64,000 nt of DNA, from NCBI GenBank assembly GCA_026392515.1, contig JAPLBY010000022.1, positions 142,869 through 206,868 of the forward strand. The letters are read 5' to 3'. Position numbers and translations under genes: made by a program. A model generated the notes under the pieces. The model was given only the letters and a program-made list of their open reading frames with translations, searched no databases and was not told where the DNA came from. Positions 1-12,230 of this stretch are shown piece by piece. Position 1 is the first letter of the stretch; every line of letters begins with the position of its first letter. The DNA is from Actinomycetota bacterium (GTDB lineage Bacteria; Actinomycetota; Actinomycetes; S36-B12; UBA5976).

Positions 1-494
1 CCACCATCAGCCACATTGATGTCGATGTTTCCGGCGTAAGTGGCTGCGCCAATATGATCAACGATTACCACCGCACTGGCAAACTTCTCAACATTAATGT
101 CTAGCTGCCCAAAAGCGACATCACCAGACCCAACAATCGAAACAACTACAGATTCTGAAAGATTCTGATTCGCCTCGATCGTCAGCGTCGACACCGCTTC
201 TAACTGTGACCATGCTCCGGCTGCAATCTTGTCAGTGAAGCCAATTCGATCTGTCGACTTAGCTCCAGCGATCTCGAAACTTGAGCCAGCAACTTTGTTT
301 ACAGCAAGTGCCATACTTCCAGTTGCAGTTACGTTTCCTTGATGCAAGTTATGAAGTCTGGACATCGGAGTAAACCGAAACTCTTCATCACGACTTGTTG
401 GTGTTGGGAAGTCAGACGGATCCAAAGATCGAACTACTGGAGTGTGATCCTTTGGTGGAACTATCGCAACTTCGCGCTCTTTAACTTCTGTCAT
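1..494 (-). CDS. sufD: SufD, Fe-S cluster assembly scaffold subunit (partial, 3' end off window)
   Basis: This reading frame is not in the ORF track because it runs off the left edge. It starts at the ATG whose complement is 492-494, two bases after the sufB stop, and gives about 164 residues beginning MTEVKEREVAIVPPKDHTPV. The middle part (AVVVIDHIGAATYAGN) resembles the start of the beta-helical SufBD core. SufD partners SufB and SufC in building Fe-S clusters in the cytosol. The identity rests largely on its position directly after sufB in the same direction, as in other actinobacterial suf operons. The C-terminal half, which carries the conserved core, lies outside the window. Confidence 0.85.
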   Translation of the reverse strand, partial: MTEVKEREVAIVPPKDHTPVVRSLDPSDFPTPTSRDEEFRFTPMSRLHNLHQGNVTATGSMALAVNKVAGSSFEIAGAKSTDRIGFTDKIAAGAWSQLEAVSTLTIEANQNLSESVVVSIVGSGDVAFGQLDINVEKFASAVVIVDHIGAATYAGNIDINVADG

Positions 495-496
495 AA

Positions 497-1906
497 CTAA
501 CCGACAGCACCTTCCATTTGGAGTTCAATTAGACGGTTTAGCTCAAGTGCGTATTCCATCGGCAATTCGCGGGCGATTGGTTCAACGAAGCCACGAACGA
601 TCATCGCCATTGCCTCGTCTTCTTCAAGACCGCGAGACATTAAGTAGAACAACTGATCCTCAGAAACTTTAGATACCGACGCTTCGTGACCTAACGAAAC
701 ATCATCATCACGAACATCAACATACGGATATGTGTCGGAACGTGAAATGTCATCCACCAGCAAGGCATCACACTTAACGGTGCTCTTACTGCCATGGCAA
801 CCTTCAAGGACCTGGACTAAGCCACGGTATGAAGTTCTGCCGCCGCCACGGGCTACAGACTTGCTGATGATTGATGAGGAGGTAAATGGCGCAGCGTGAA
901 CCATCTTCGCTCCAGCATCTTGATGCTGACCTTCACCGGCAAATGCGATGGAAAGTGTTTCGCCCTTTGCATGTGGACCTTGTAGCCAGATTGCTGGGTA
1001 CTTCATGGTCACCTTTGAGCCAATGTTTCCATCGACCCATTCCATGGTTGCACCTTCATGAGCAACGGCGCGCTTGGTTACCAAGTTGTAAACGTTGTTC
1101 GACCAGTTTTGAATCGTGGTGTAACGGCAGCGAGCACCCTTTTTAACGATGATTTCTACGACAGCTGAGTGCAGTGAATCACTTGAATAGATAGGCGCAG
1201 TGCAGCCTTCTACGTAGTGAACATAAGCATCTTCGTCAACGATAATCAGGGTTCGTTCGAATTGACCCATGTTCTCTGTGTTGATTCGGAAGTAAGCCTG
1301 CAAAGGAATGTCCACATGCACACCCTTTGGGATGTAAATGAACGATCCACCTGACCATACTGAAGTGTTTAGAGCAGCAAACTTGTTATCGCCAACTGGA
1401 ATAACAGTTCCGAAGTACTCCTTGAAAAGTTCTTCGTGCTCGCGCAGACCTGTGTCAGTGTCTACGAAAATTACACCCAGCTCTTCCAGGTCTTCGCGGA
1501 TCTTGTGATAAACAACTTCTGATTCATACTGCGCAGCAACACCGGAAACTAGACGCTGCTTTTCTGCCTCAGGAATACCTAGACGGTCGTAGGTGTTCTT
1601 GATGTCATCCGGAAGGTCGTCCCAACTAGTGGCTTGCTTTTCAGTTGATCGCACAAAGTACTTGATGTTGTCGAAATCGATACCAGACAAGTCACTACCC
1701 CAGTTTGGCATTGGCTTCTTGCCAAACAGATTTAAACCTTTAAGGCGAAGATCTAGCATCCACTGTGGCTCACTCTTTAAGCCTGAGATGTTGCGAACGA
1801 CTGATTCGTCAATGCCGCGTCGCGCGTTGATTCCAGCTAGGTCATTATCGTGCCATCCAAACTCGTAATTTCCGAGTGCGTCAAGATGTTCCTGTTGGGT
1901 TGTCAT
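497..1906 (-). CDS. sufB: SufB, Fe-S cluster assembly scaffold
   Basis: SufB forms the SufBCD scaffold on which Fe-S clusters are assembled. The sequence is very close to the actinobacterial family throughout, with [39 protein letters not shown] and the C-terminal [18 protein letters not shown]. The ORF track starts 13 codons upstream, but I choose the ATG at 1906 ([12 protein letters not shown]). It overlaps the regulator stop as ATGA, it follows a GAAGGGAAA ribosome-binding stretch, and family members start there. This gives 469 residues. The gene is translationally coupled to the upstream sufR-like gene and followed by sufD. Confidence 0.97.
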   Translation of the reverse strand: MTTQQEHLDALGNYEFGWHDNDLAGINARRGIDESVVRNISGLKSEPQWMLDLRLKGLNLFGKKPMPNWGSDLSGIDFDNIKYFVRSTEKQATSWDDLPDDIKNTYDRLGIPEAEKQRLVSGVAAQYESEVVYHKIREDLEELGVIFVDTDTGLREHEELFKEYFGTVIPVGDNKFAALNTSVWSGGSFIYIPKGVHVDIPLQAYFRINTENMGQFERTLIIVDEDAYVHYVEGCTAPIYSSDSLHSAVVEIIVKKGARCRYTTIQNWSNNVYNLVTKRAVAHEGATMEWVDGNIGSKVTMKYPAIWLQGPHAKGETLSIAFAGEGQHQDAGAKMVHAAPFTSSSIISKSVARGGGRTSYRGLVQVLEGCHGSKSTVKCDALLVDDISRSDTYPYVDVRDDDVSLGHEASVSKVSEDQLFYLMSRGLEEDEAMAMIVRGFVEPIARELPMEYALELNRLIELQMEGAVG

Positions 1907-2643
1907 GCGTTTTCCCTTCGTGTGTGTGGAACTAGTGTCGTGCAAACTGCATTACCTTTTGCGATTGTTGCCAAGCGTGTCACATGCACTCCAGTCAATT
2001 CTGAGAATGCCTTGGTTTCTTCTTCGCAAAGTGTTGGGAACTCAACGGCAACGTCGCCCATTGGACAGTTGTGTTGGCAAATCTGTGTGGATCCATAAAG
2101 TCCAGGAGTTTCGGTAGCAGCAAACCCATCTTGATTCAGCGCATCAATGAGAGCAACAGCTCGCTCTTCGATCGTTGGAAGCTTGGTGATTTCCTTGTGT
2201 CGACTAACAAAATCTTTTGCGATTGAATTAGCAAACTCAGTAACGGCCCCGGAGCCCGCTGTTGAATTCAAATACTTCACGGCGCTTAGTCCCAAACTTT
2301 CTTGGTGTTGACCAAATCGCGCCCGACCAGCGGCAGTAAGCATAAATACTCGCGAAGGCCGTCCTCGCCCACGCTTTGAATCTAAAGCAGCTGGGCCGTA
2401 AGGAGCACGCTCACTTGATTCAACCAATCCAGTTTCGAGTAACAGATCTAACTGTTTACGAACCGCAGCTCCCGATAGACCCAAGGTCCGCGCTACGTCT
2501 GTGGCTGTTGAAGGACCGGCCTGCAAAAGCGTGCGCGCAACCGTGGCGGCGGCAGATCCCTCGAATTTCACAACTTCATTGTTGCGTATATCGTCTAATT
2601 CCGCATCTTTGGGGTTCCACTTCCAGAAGTACCCAATAAGCAC
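1903..2643 (-). CDS. sufR: SufR-type Fe-S sensing transcriptional regulator of the suf operon
   Basis: An N-terminal winged helix-turn-helix (about residues 30-90, with [20 protein letters not shown] and a GRGRPSRVF wing) is followed by a C-terminal domain with cysteines at about 189, 193, 206 and 234 ([22 protein letters not shown]). This is the pattern of SufR repressors that bind a [4Fe-4S] cluster and release the suf operon when clusters are scarce. It lies first in the suf operon and overlaps sufB by four bases. The start is uncertain: GTG at 2643 as tracked, or GTG at 2571 just before [11 protein letters not shown], where family similarity begins. I could not find a clear operator palindrome in the gap to ctaA. 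Confidence 0.85.
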   Translation of the reverse strand: MLIGYFWKWNPKDAELDDIRNNEVVKFEGSAAATVARTLLQAGPSTATDVARTLGLSGAAVRKQLDLLLETGLVESSERAPYGPAALDSKRGRGRPSRVFMLTAAGRARFGQHQESLGLSAVKYLNSTAGSGAVTEFANSIAKDFVSRHKEITKLPTIEERAVALIDALNQDGFAATETPGLYGSTQICQHNCPMGDVAVEFPTLCEEETKAFSELTGVHVTRLATIAKGNAVCTTLVPHTRRENA

Positions 2644-2660
2644 TAGTTAGATAAGGCCTT

Positions 2661-2672
2661 TAGGCTGTAAGA
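2661..2672 (+). promoter_or_regulatory. Predicted leaderless promoter of ctaA
   Basis: TAGGCT sits exactly six bases before the GTG start of ctaA, so the predicted transcription start is the first base of the coding sequence. No Shine-Dalgarno sequence precedes the start. A -35 element is not evident. Confidence 0.65.
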
Positions 2673-3587
2673 GTGATTCCCCCAAAACTGCGCACCTGGC
2701 AACATCGAACCCTTATCGCTAACTTGACAGCTCAAACCGGCATCGTGCTTACGGGGGCAACGGTCCGCCTGACCGCATCGGGGCTGGGTTGCCCAACTTG
2801 GCCAGAATGTGTTGCCGGTTCAATTGCCCCAACTTCAGAGCAAACTGAGGCTTTCCATAAATACATTGAGTTTGGAAATCGTCTGCTCACCTTTGTTTTG
2901 TTGATCGTCGCCATTGCATCCTTGTTTGCAGTCTTTAAGCACAATCAAGAACGTCGACTAGCGGGCCTAGCTAAGCGCAGATCGTTAACTGTTTTACCAC
3001 TTGGAATTCTGGCCGGAATTTTCGCACAGGCAATTTTGGGCGGCATTACGGTTCTTACCGGATTAAATCCTTTAATTGTTGCCGCACACTTCATGGTGTC
3101 AGTTGGGCTAATTACAGTGGCAGTGATTTTGTTAGTTAAAGCTCAAGAAGCAGATGACCGTCCGGTTTCACTTCAAGTTGCCAGACCAATTGATCTTGGA
3201 ATGCGAATTCACATCTGGCTGGCTTTAGTTGTCATCGCAGTTGGAACTTTGGTTACTGGCTCTGGCCCTCATGCCGGTGATACAAACGACATAGTTCGGC
3301 TTGGTTTTGAGTTTCGTAACATCACAACTATTCACGCCGCACTCGTCTGGCTTTATCTGGGGCTAACGGCTGGACTTCTAGTTGCGCTACTTGCCACAGC
3401 CGCTCCAAAGCATGTAACTAAACAGGCTTGGATAGTGGTTGGCGTTTGTATCGCGCAGGGTTTCGTTGGCTACACGCAGTTCTTTACGGGACTGCCCTGG
3501 GGATTGGTGGCAGTGCATGTACTTGGTGCTTGCCTACTTTGGATATTCACCGTGAGGTTTTATTTAGCTCGTAATACCCGAGGCTGA
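2673..3587 (+). CDS. ctaA: Heme A synthase (Cox15/CtaA)
   Basis: This integral membrane enzyme oxidises heme O to heme A for the aa3-type cytochrome c oxidase. About eight hydrophobic segments are visible. The first loop carries the paired cysteines in GCPTWPEC (C40 and C46), and candidate heme-ligand histidines occur in VAAHFMV, RIHIWLA, TIHAALVW and AVHVLGA. The conserved VTGSGPHAGD is present. Length is 304 residues with a GTG start. It is divergent from sufR and convergent with ctaB, with a single base between the two stop codons. Confidence 0.95.
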   Translation: MIPPKLRTWQHRTLIANLTAQTGIVLTGATVRLTASGLGCPTWPECVAGSIAPTSEQTEAFHKYIEFGNRLLTFVLLIVAIASLFAVFKHNQERRLAGLAKRRSLTVLPLGILAGIFAQAILGGITVLTGLNPLIVAAHFMVSVGLITVAVILLVKAQEADDRPVSLQVARPIDLGMRIHIWLALVVIAVGTLVTGSGPHAGDTNDIVRLGFEFRNITTIHAALVWLYLGLTAGLLVALLATAAPKHVTKQAWIVVGVCIAQGFVGYTQFFTGLPWGLVAVHVLGACLLWIFTVRFYLARNTRG

Positions 3588-3588
3588 C

Positions 3589-4512
3589 TTACAGGAACGG
3601 ATCAATACCAATTGCGAGGAAAATTAGCGAAAGGTATGAGATAGACCAGTGAAACAGTCGCATTGGGTTTAGGTCATCTAGATTCTTTCGAACTCTGGAA
3701 CGCAGAGCGTATGCTTCATATATAAACAGCGCACCACTTGCTACGGCTATTGCTGAATAGAGCCGATTCATTCCGGCAATCGGAATCAGAGCCAAAGTAG
3801 TTGCGACCATAACCCATGAGTAAATGATGATCTGTTTTGCAACTACATGCGGAGTATCTGTAACCGGCAACATAGGTACGCCGGCTGCGGCATAGTCGTC
3901 TTTGTAGCGAAGTGAAAGTGGCCAATAGTGCGGCGGCGTCCAAAAGAAAACAATCAGGAAGAGAGCCACTGGTGTCCAAGAAAGCGAACCAGTTACTGCG
4001 CTCCAGCCAATTAGAACTGGCATGCAGCCGGCAGCTCCTCCCCACACGATGTTTTGTGAAGTGCGACGCTTAAGCAACATGGTGTAGCCGATTACATAAA
4101 ACGCAATCGCAAAGGCTGCCAGAGCCGCTGACAATAAGTTGACCGTTAATGCCAAAACTGAAACCGAAAGTACGGACAGGATTAATCCGAATGTCACAGT
4201 TCGAGAGCCTGAGATTTGTCCGGTAGCTGATGGTCGATGTGCAGTTCGGTGCATCATCGCGTCGATGTCGCGATCGAGGTAGCAATTGAGAACGTTGGCA
4301 CCGCCTGCCGCTAGCGTTCCGCCCAGCAGAGTCCAACAAACCAAGGCCCAAGCTGGAAAGCCACCAGCTGCCAGGAACATAGTTGGAATTGTGGTGACCA
4401 GCAGTAATTCAATAATTCGGGGCTTTGTTAGGGCTAGATAAGCCCGCCAGGTTGGTGTAATCCAAACAACATCTGACTTGGCGTTACTCAGATCGTTTAG
4501 TTGCGCTGACAC
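3589..4512 (-). CDS. ctaB: Heme O synthase, protoheme IX farnesyltransferase (CtaB)
   Basis: This UbiA-superfamily membrane prenyltransferase adds a farnesyl group to protoheme to give heme O, the substrate of CtaA. The first Asp-rich motif reads [19 protein letters not shown] and the second [14 protein letters not shown], both typical of the family. Length is 307 residues with about nine membrane segments. The GTG start at 4512 is supported by a TAGGCT hexamer at leaderless distance; a nearby ATG at 4514 is out of frame. It is divergent from tkt, the usual actinobacterial arrangement. Confidence 0.96.
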   Translation of the reverse strand: MSAQLNDLSNAKSDVVWITPTWRAYLALTKPRIIELLLVTTIPTMFLAAGGFPAWALVCWTLLGGTLAAGGANVLNCYLDRDIDAMMHRTAHRPSATGQISGSRTVTFGLILSVLSVSVLALTVNLLSAALAAFAIAFYVIGYTMLLKRRTSQNIVWGGAAGCMPVLIGWSAVTGSLSWTPVALFLIVFFWTPPHYWPLSLRYKDDYAAAGVPMLPVTDTPHVVAKQIIIYSWVMVATTLALIPIAGMNRLYSAIAVASGALFIYEAYALRSRVRKNLDDLNPMRLFHWSISYLSLIFLAIGIDPFL

Positions 4513-4524
4513 ATAATGAGCCTA
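4513..4524 (-). promoter_or_regulatory. Predicted leaderless promoter of ctaB
   Basis: On the minus strand TAGGCT is followed by six bases and then the GTG start of ctaB. The same hexamer serves ctaA. There is no Shine-Dalgarno sequence. Confidence 0.65.
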
Positions 4525-4559
4525 CCTGCGCCTAACGCAAGTCGCGAACGCCCAGTAGA

Positions 4560-4571
4560 TAACCTTGGTTC
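4560..4571 (+). promoter_or_regulatory. Predicted leaderless promoter of tkt
   Basis: TAACCT plus six bases leads directly into the GTG start of tkt. With the ctaB element this packs two divergent promoters into a 59-base gap. Confidence 0.6.
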
Positions 4572-6620
4572 GTGAGCAAATTCATCTGGACCGAACTCGA
4601 CGACCAAGCCGTTACCGCAGCCCGCGCCCTAGCAATGGACAGTGTGCAAAAAGTTGGCAATGGTCACCCTGGCACCGCAATGAGTCTGGCCCCAATGGCT
4701 TATCTGCTTTTCCAGAAATGGATGAGACATGACCCATCTGATCCAAAGTGGCATGGCCGAGATCGGTTTGTACTTTCCAATGGCCACAGCAGTATCACGC
4801 TTTACACCCAACTTTTTCTTAGTGGTTACGGTCTTGAGCTAGAAGATCTGCAGTCGTTTAGAGCTTGGGATAGCAAGACTCCAGGTCACCCTGAATTTGG
4901 CCACACTGCTGGCGTAGAGGCCACAACGGGACCGCTTGGAACTGGTTTAGCAACCGCAGTAGGTATGGCAATGGATGCTCGCTACGTGCGCAATCTCTTA
5001 GATCCAACTGCTGCTGCCGGTCAGAGTGTTTTCGATCACAAAATCTGGGTTATTGCCGGTGATGGTTGCCTTCAAGAAGGTGTTACTTCCGAAGCATCAT
5101 CCTTAGCCGGTCATCAAGAGCTAAGCAACCTCGTCGTACTTTATGACGACAACCACATCAGTATTGAGGGTGACACTGCAGTTTCATTCACTGAGGACGT
5201 GCTTGCTCGATACGCATCGTACGGCTGGAACGTAAGCCATGTAGAAATGCTGAGCAATGGTGAGATTGACGTCACGTCATTGGATCTTGCAATTGCTAGC
5301 GCTGTGGCGCAATCCGAAAAACCAACTTTGATTCGAGTTAGAAACGTTATTGGTTGGCCAGCACCAAACTTGAAGAACACTGGCAAGATACACGGCGCGG
5401 CTCTTGGCGACGCTGAAGTTGCGGCGACAAAAGATTTACTAGGTCTTGATCCAGCTAAAACTTTTGAGATCTCAAATGAAGTCCTAGCGCACGCTCGACA
5501 AGTTGCAATAAGAGGTCGCGAAAGTCATGAGCTCTGGTCAGCCGAGTTCTCGACTTGGGCTAGCAAGAACCCGGATTCAGCAAAGTTGTATCAGCGACTT
5601 GCGGCACGCGAACTGCCAACAAATTGGCACGAAACCCTGCCGAGATTTGAACTTGGAACTTCAGTTGCAACTCGTAAAGCATCAGGTGACACCATCAACG
5701 CTATGGCGCAAGTACTTCCAGAATTTTGGGGTGGCTCGGCCGATTTGGGCGATAGCAATCTAACAACCATTGAGCACGGCGGATCTTTCCTTCCGAAATC
5801 AAGTGCGATGTCGGGTGCTGCTGAAGGCGGCCGAATCATCCACTACGGCATTCGCGAGTTTGCGATGGCTTGTGCAATGAATGGCATGGCACTTGGTGGC
5901 TTGACTCGACCGTTTGCTGGCACATTCCTAGTCTTCAGCGACTTCATGCGCGGCGCAGTGCGGCTTTCAGCCTTGATGGATCTACCTGCTACTTACGTCT
6001 GGACTCACGATTCAATTGGCTTAGGTGAAGATGGACCTACTCATCAACCCGTTGAGCATCTTTGGTCGTTGCGAGCAATCCCAAACCTTCAAGTAATTCG
6101 ACCTGCTGATGCAAACGAAACTGCTACAGCTTGGCGCATTGTCATGGAATCAAATAAACCAGCTGGATTATGTCTATCCCGACAAAACCTTCCAGTCATT
6201 GATTCCGCAACTACAACTGATGTTTCACTCGTTGGTCGCGGTGCTTACGTGATCTCAGAGAGTTCAAAAGCTCCAGAAGTAATCTTGATTGCAACTGGCT
6301 CTGAAGTATCGATCGCTCTCTCGGCTCAACAAACATTGGAATCTAGTGGTGTTTCAACACGCGTTGTTTCCGCACCGTGCTTGGAGTGGTTTGACTCCCA
6401 GGACGCCCAATATCGTGAATCAGTTTTGCCACATGCGGTAACCGCTCGAGTTTCTATCGAAGCCGGCATAGCTCAAGGTTGGTGGAAGTACGTTGGCTCA
6501 GCCGGACGCTGCATTAGCTTGGAGCATTTTGGCGCATCAGCTGGCGCTGACAAACTTTATTCAGAATTTGGAATTACAGCGGAAGCCGTAGTTGCTGCCG
6601 CTCAAGAAATTTTTAACTAA
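4572..6620 (+). CDS. tkt: Transketolase
   Basis: This thiamine diphosphate enzyme transfers two-carbon units between sugar phosphates in the non-oxidative pentose phosphate pathway. Visible motifs are the N-terminal [13 protein letters not shown], the ThDP-binding [14 protein letters not shown] with the following DDNHISIEG, and the pyrimidine-domain [12 protein letters not shown]. Length is 682 residues, normal for the family, with a GTG start. In many actinobacteria tal, zwf, opcA and pgl follow tkt. Here the next gene is rbpA on the opposite strand with no base between the stops, so that block is absent from this place. Confidence 0.97.
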   Translation: MSKFIWTELDDQAVTAARALAMDSVQKVGNGHPGTAMSLAPMAYLLFQKWMRHDPSDPKWHGRDRFVLSNGHSSITLYTQLFLSGYGLELEDLQSFRAWDSKTPGHPEFGHTAGVEATTGPLGTGLATAVGMAMDARYVRNLLDPTAAAGQSVFDHKIWVIAGDGCLQEGVTSEASSLAGHQELSNLVVLYDDNHISIEGDTAVSFTEDVLARYASYGWNVSHVEMLSNGEIDVTSLDLAIASAVAQSEKPTLIRVRNVIGWPAPNLKNTGKIHGAALGDAEVAATKDLLGLDPAKTFEISNEVLAHARQVAIRGRESHELWSAEFSTWASKNPDSAKLYQRLAARELPTNWHETLPRFELGTSVATRKASGDTINAMAQVLPEFWGGSADLGDSNLTTIEHGGSFLPKSSAMSGAAEGGRIIHYGIREFAMACAMNGMALGGLTRPFAGTFLVFSDFMRGAVRLSALMDLPATYVWTHDSIGLGEDGPTHQPVEHLWSLRAIPNLQVIRPADANETATAWRIVMESNKPAGLCLSRQNLPVIDSATTTDVSLVGRGAYVISESSKAPEVILIATGSEVSIALSAQQTLESSGVSTRVVSAPCLEWFDSQDAQYRESVLPHAVTARVSIEAGIAQGWWKYVGSAGRCISLEHFGASAGADKLYSEFGITAEAVVAAAQEIFN

Positions 6621-6953
6621 TTATTTTCCGCGAAGTTTAGCTAGGGCTTCGTCAAGAATTCCCTTGCCATCTTTATCGTTGCGACGTTCTTTCACGTAAG
6701 CCAAGTGAGTTTTGTAAGGTTCGGTCTTAGCTAAAACTGGTGGGTTATCTTTATCGGTGCCAGCTGGCATGCCACACTTTGGGCAATCCCACTCTTCTGG
6801 AAGTTCCGCGTCATGAGCAAAGCTCGGTGTGGTCTCGTGTCCTGAAGCACAGTAAAACGGTAAGTAGATACGTGGTGCGGCTTCGCCTCGCTCAGCTTCA
6901 CCCATCGGCCCTGCTCCAACGCGACTTCCTCGGATTGCACTACCACTAGCCAT
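6621..6953 (-). CDS. rbpA: RbpA, RNA polymerase-binding protein (zinc-type)
   Basis: RbpA is an actinobacteria-specific factor that binds the group 1 sigma factor and the polymerase and stabilises the open complex. The 110-residue protein has the AIRGSRVGAG N-terminus, a core with C35, H39, C57 and C60 (FYCASGH and CPKCG) suggesting a bound zinc as in the Streptomyces type, and a C-terminal sigma-interaction helix with YVKERRNDKDGKGILDEAL. A good Shine-Dalgarno sequence (CAGGAGTAAATC) precedes the ATG. It lies immediately downstream of secG in the same direction. Confidence 0.93.
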   Translation of the reverse strand: MASGSAIRGSRVGAGPMGEAERGEAAPRIYLPFYCASGHETTPSFAHDAELPEEWDCPKCGMPAGTDKDNPPVLAKTEPYKTHLAYVKERRNDKDGKGILDEALAKLRGK

Positions 6954-6970
6954 GATTTACTCCTGATTGC

Positions 6971-7204
6971 TTACGCGGATTTTGTTAACAAGCCAAGACC
7001 CACGATTGCTGCGGTCCAAACTAAAGCTAAAGCGATCGTAATTCGATCGAGGTTACGTTCGGCAACGGAAGATCCACCAAGTGAAGAACTCATGCCACCA
7101 CCGAATAGATCGGAAAGACCGCCACCCTTACCTTTGTGTAGCAATACCAAAGCGATCAGCAACAGGCTAGTAATAGCCAGAAGGATTTGAAACGCTGCGA
7201 TCAT
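6971..7204 (-). CDS. secG: SecG, protein-export membrane subunit
   Basis: This small Sec translocon subunit has two transmembrane segments (residues about 3-22 and 55-74) joined by a glycine-rich loop with the family motif LHKGKGGGLSDLFGGG. Length is 77 residues. AGGTGA precedes the ATG. It follows tpiA, the usual actinobacterial gap-pgk-tpi-secG order. Confidence 0.95.
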   Translation of the reverse strand: MIAAFQILLAITSLLLIALVLLHKGKGGGLSDLFGGGMSSSLGGSSVAERNLDRITIALALVWTAAIVGLGLLTKSA

Positions 7205-7249
7205 TGGTCACCTGCTAAATCGTGGAACATGGAAACGAACATTCCTATT

Positions 7250-8023
7250 CTACGCGTGCAATCGGTAGCGACAAACCGAGACGAATTCATCAGGATCCAG
7301 CGAGGCGCCGCCCACTAATCCGCCGTCAATATCCGCTTCAAGCATCAAAGCGGCCACGTTATCGGCCTTCATTGAACCGCCGTAAAGGATTCGAGTTTGG
7401 TCTGCGGCCGAGCCGTGAACTTCACGAATTCGAGCCCGAATTGCGCCACAGACTTCTTGGGCATTCGCTGGCGTCGCCACTTCCCCAGTTCCAATTGCCC
7501 AAACCGGTTCATAAGCAATCACCAAATTAGCTACATCGTTTGCCGCAATTCCTTGCAGTGCGGCATCGAGTTGCTCGATTGTGAAAGCCACGTGATCACC
7601 AGCCTTACGAACCTCAAGGCCCTCACCAACACAAACAATTGGAATCAAGTTGTTCCGCAGAGCCGCTTGAGTTTTTAGGTTGACTATCTGATTATCTTCC
7701 GCGTGGTACTCGCGTCGTTCAGAATGTCCCACGATTACAAAAGTACAACCAAGTTTGGCCAACATGGGTCCTGAAATCTCACCTGTAAAAGCACCTTTGT
7801 CTGATTTGGCTATGTCCTGTGCTCCGTACTTCAAAAACAGTTTGTCACCATCCACCAAAGTCTGAACTGATCTGATGTCAGTGAACGGTGGAATCACGGC
7901 AACATCTAAAACGGCGAAGTCATCGGCTTTAAATGTGTAAGCGAGCTTCTGGACTAGTGCAATTGCCTCAATGTGATTGAGATTCATTTTCCAGTTGCCG
8001 GCCATTAACGGGGTGCGTGCCAT
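7250..8023 (-). CDS. tpiA: Triosephosphate isomerase
   Basis: The enzyme interconverts dihydroxyacetone phosphate and glyceraldehyde 3-phosphate. The catalytic lysine is in AGNWKMN, the histidine in VGHSERR and the glutamate in [10 protein letters not shown], with the phosphate-binding GGSMKADN near the end. Length is 257 residues. The pgk stop codon is immediately followed by its ATG, and a GGAGG ribosome-binding site lies in the end of pgk, so the two are coupled. Confidence 0.98.
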   Translation of the reverse strand: MARTPLMAGNWKMNLNHIEAIALVQKLAYTFKADDFAVLDVAVIPPFTDIRSVQTLVDGDKLFLKYGAQDIAKSDKGAFTGEISGPMLAKLGCTFVIVGHSERREYHAEDNQIVNLKTQAALRNNLIPIVCVGEGLEVRKAGDHVAFTIEQLDAALQGIAANDVANLVIAYEPVWAIGTGEVATPANAQEVCGAIRARIREVHGSAADQTRILYGGSMKADNVAALMLEADIDGGLVGGASLDPDEFVSVCRYRLHA

Positions 8024-9214
8024 TTAGTTGTCCTCCAGGACTGATAAGCCAGGCAATTTTTTGCCCTCTAGATATTCCAAACTTGCGCCCCCGCCAGTTG
8101 AGATGTGAGAAAACGCAGCTTCATCAATTCCTAGCAAGCGAATTGCAGCTGCTGAGTCGCCGCCACCGACTACGGTCATGCCGGAGTTCTTTGTCATGGC
8201 TACTGCTACGGCTTTAGTCCCAGCAGCAAAAGCCGACATTTCAAATACTCCCATTGGCCCGTTCCACATGATTGTCTTAGCGTCAGCAAGCCGCGTCTGA
8301 AAGTTTGCGATCGAATCTGGACCAATGTCCAGTCCCATCCAGCAATCGGGAATGTTCTCTGCCGAAACAATTTGAGTCTTGGCATCTGCAGCAAAGGTGT
8401 CAGCCACCACAATGTCCGTTGGCAGAACTATATCGACATTCAATTTCTTAGCTCGATCCAGAATCTCTTTTACATTCTCAATCTGATCGATCTCCAGAAG
8501 TGATGCCCCTACTGAATAACCTTTTGCCGCCAAGAACGTAAAACACATGCCGCCACCAATTAGCAGTCGATCAACATTAGAAATCAGGTTATCGATCACT
8601 TTGAGCTTGTCGCTGACTTTTGATCCGCCAAGAACTACGGCGTAAGGGCGTTCCGGGTTACTTAAAATTTTTGCGAATACATCTGCTTCAGCTTTAACTA
8701 GCAGACCAGCTGCATGTGGCAACTCATTTGCCAGATCTGTCACAGATGCCTGTTCGCGATGAACAACGCCAAACCCATCACTGACATAAAGGTCACCAAG
8801 TTCGGCCCAGGCTTTGGCTAATTCTTGCCGAGCGCTTGCGTCACCTGTTTCGCGTGCGTCAAATCTGACATTTTCTAACATTGCAATCTGACCATTAGCA
8901 AGTGCAGAGATTGTTTCCTGTGCACTTGTCCCGCAAACATCACTAGCCAGTCGTACCTGACTACCTAAAAGTTCACCTAGTCGAAGTGCAGCGGGAGCCA
9001 ACGAATACTTAGCCTCTGGCGATCCCTTAGGGCGACCAAGATGAGCCAGAACAACTACCCGTGCGCCACGATCTGCAAGATTCTTGAGTGTTGGCAAACT
9101 GGCACGAATTCGACCGTCATCAGTTATAGCGCCAGCTTCGAGAGGCACATTTAGATCGCACCTTACGTAAACTACTTTCCCTGAAACCTCTAGGTCGTCT
9201 ATGCCACGAATCAT
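8024..9214 (-). CDS. pgk: Phosphoglycerate kinase
   Basis: The enzyme transfers phosphate from 1,3-bisphosphoglycerate to ADP. Motifs include VRCDLNVPL near the N-terminus, [29 protein letters not shown] and GGGDSAAA. The tracked ORF starts inside gapA, and I choose the ATG at 9214 ([13 protein letters not shown]), five bases beyond the gapA stop, which matches the family N-terminus and gives 396 residues. There is no strong Shine-Dalgarno sequence at this start, so translation probably depends on coupling to gapA. Confidence 0.97.
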   Translation of the reverse strand: MIRGIDDLEVSGKVVYVRCDLNVPLEAGAITDDGRIRASLPTLKNLADRGARVVVLAHLGRPKGSPEAKYSLAPAALRLGELLGSQVRLASDVCGTSAQETISALANGQIAMLENVRFDARETGDASARQELAKAWAELGDLYVSDGFGVVHREQASVTDLANELPHAAGLLVKAEADVFAKILSNPERPYAVVLGGSKVSDKLKVIDNLISNVDRLLIGGGMCFTFLAAKGYSVGASLLEIDQIENVKEILDRAKKLNVDIVLPTDIVVADTFAADAKTQIVSAENIPDCWMGLDIGPDSIANFQTRLADAKTIMWNGPMGVFEMSAFAAGTKAVAVAMTKNSGMTVVGGGDSAAAIRLLGIDEAAFSHISTGGGASLEYLEGKKLPGLSVLEDN

Positions 9215-9218
9215 GAAT

Positions 9219-11246
<2,028 letters not shown>

Positions 11247-11256
<10 letters not shown>

Positions 11257-12230
11257 GGGCTTATCCTGCCATGAGTGAATATTGAGCTGAACGCCGAGGC
11301 TAACAGTGTCGGATCGTGCTGGTCGGAAGGTCCATTGACCTTGGCTAGCGGGGCCAAAACCAATCTGGCACCAGATTCGCCGGCAAGCTCCTGGAGTGAT
11401 TCAGCGTTCTTAGACGAATCTTGCCCAACGTGATTCACATCGGCCAACACAACATCAACTTTGAAGTCGGGATAACTCTTTGCCAGGACTTTAAGGTAGC
11501 TGGCAGCGGAATAGCCTTCGGTCTCTCCCGATTGCGGGCGCAGGTTAATCACGAGCACTCGCGCCGCCGTCGTTTCATGTAACGCTTGAGCCATTTGTGG
11601 CACCTGGAAGTGAGTCAGCACACTTGTGTACCAAGAGCCGGGGCCCAACACAACAAAGTCAGCATTTCGAACTGCCGCGACGGCTTGCTCGCAAACTTGC
11701 GGATTCTTTGGCTCTAGGCCAATCGCTTGAATGGCGTGTGGAGTCGTGGCAACTTGAACCTGCCCGCGCACTTGATCCGTTTGTCCTGCTGCCGTTAGGA
11801 CGTCGGCATAGATTTCCAGTGGTTCAATACAGAGCGGCAAAACTTTACCCTTGGCGTCCAGCAACCTGGCAACCCAATCCAAACCTTCAACCAAGTTGTC
11901 GGTTTCTTCCCAAAGTGCAGTAATCAAAAGATTTCCGAGTGAGTGACCATCTAAGTCACCCTTGGATGAGAAACGATGTTGTAAAACTCTGGCCCAAGTC
12001 GAGCCCCACGTATCATCACCACAGAGAGCCGCCAAAGCCATACGCAAATCACCAGGCGGAACAATGCCAAATTCTTCGCGGAGTCTGCCGCTGCTGCCAC
12101 CATCGTCACTAACGCCAACAACCGCAGTTAAGTGTGGTGTTACTCTGCGTAACGCTTGCAGACTTGCAGCTAAGCCGTGACCGCCACCCAGCGCAACAAC
12201 ATCGACTGAGCGCATTGGAGCACCTGGCAT
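11247..12230 (-). CDS. yvcK: YvcK/GlmR-family gluconeogenesis factor (CofD-like)
   Basis: This UDP-sugar-binding regulator of carbon and cell-wall metabolism has a CofD-like fold. The N-terminal nucleotide-binding loop is [16 protein letters not shown], followed by [16 protein letters not shown] and [13 protein letters not shown]. Length is 327 residues. Its ATG directly follows the rapZ stop (TAGATG). The rapZ-yvcK-whiA order is conserved across Gram-positive bacteria. Confidence 0.94.

Noticed and set aside
2572-2672. SufR operator between sufR and ctaA
   Set aside because: Short symmetric stretches such as AAGGCCTT exist but no convincing inverted repeat of the known SufR type was found.
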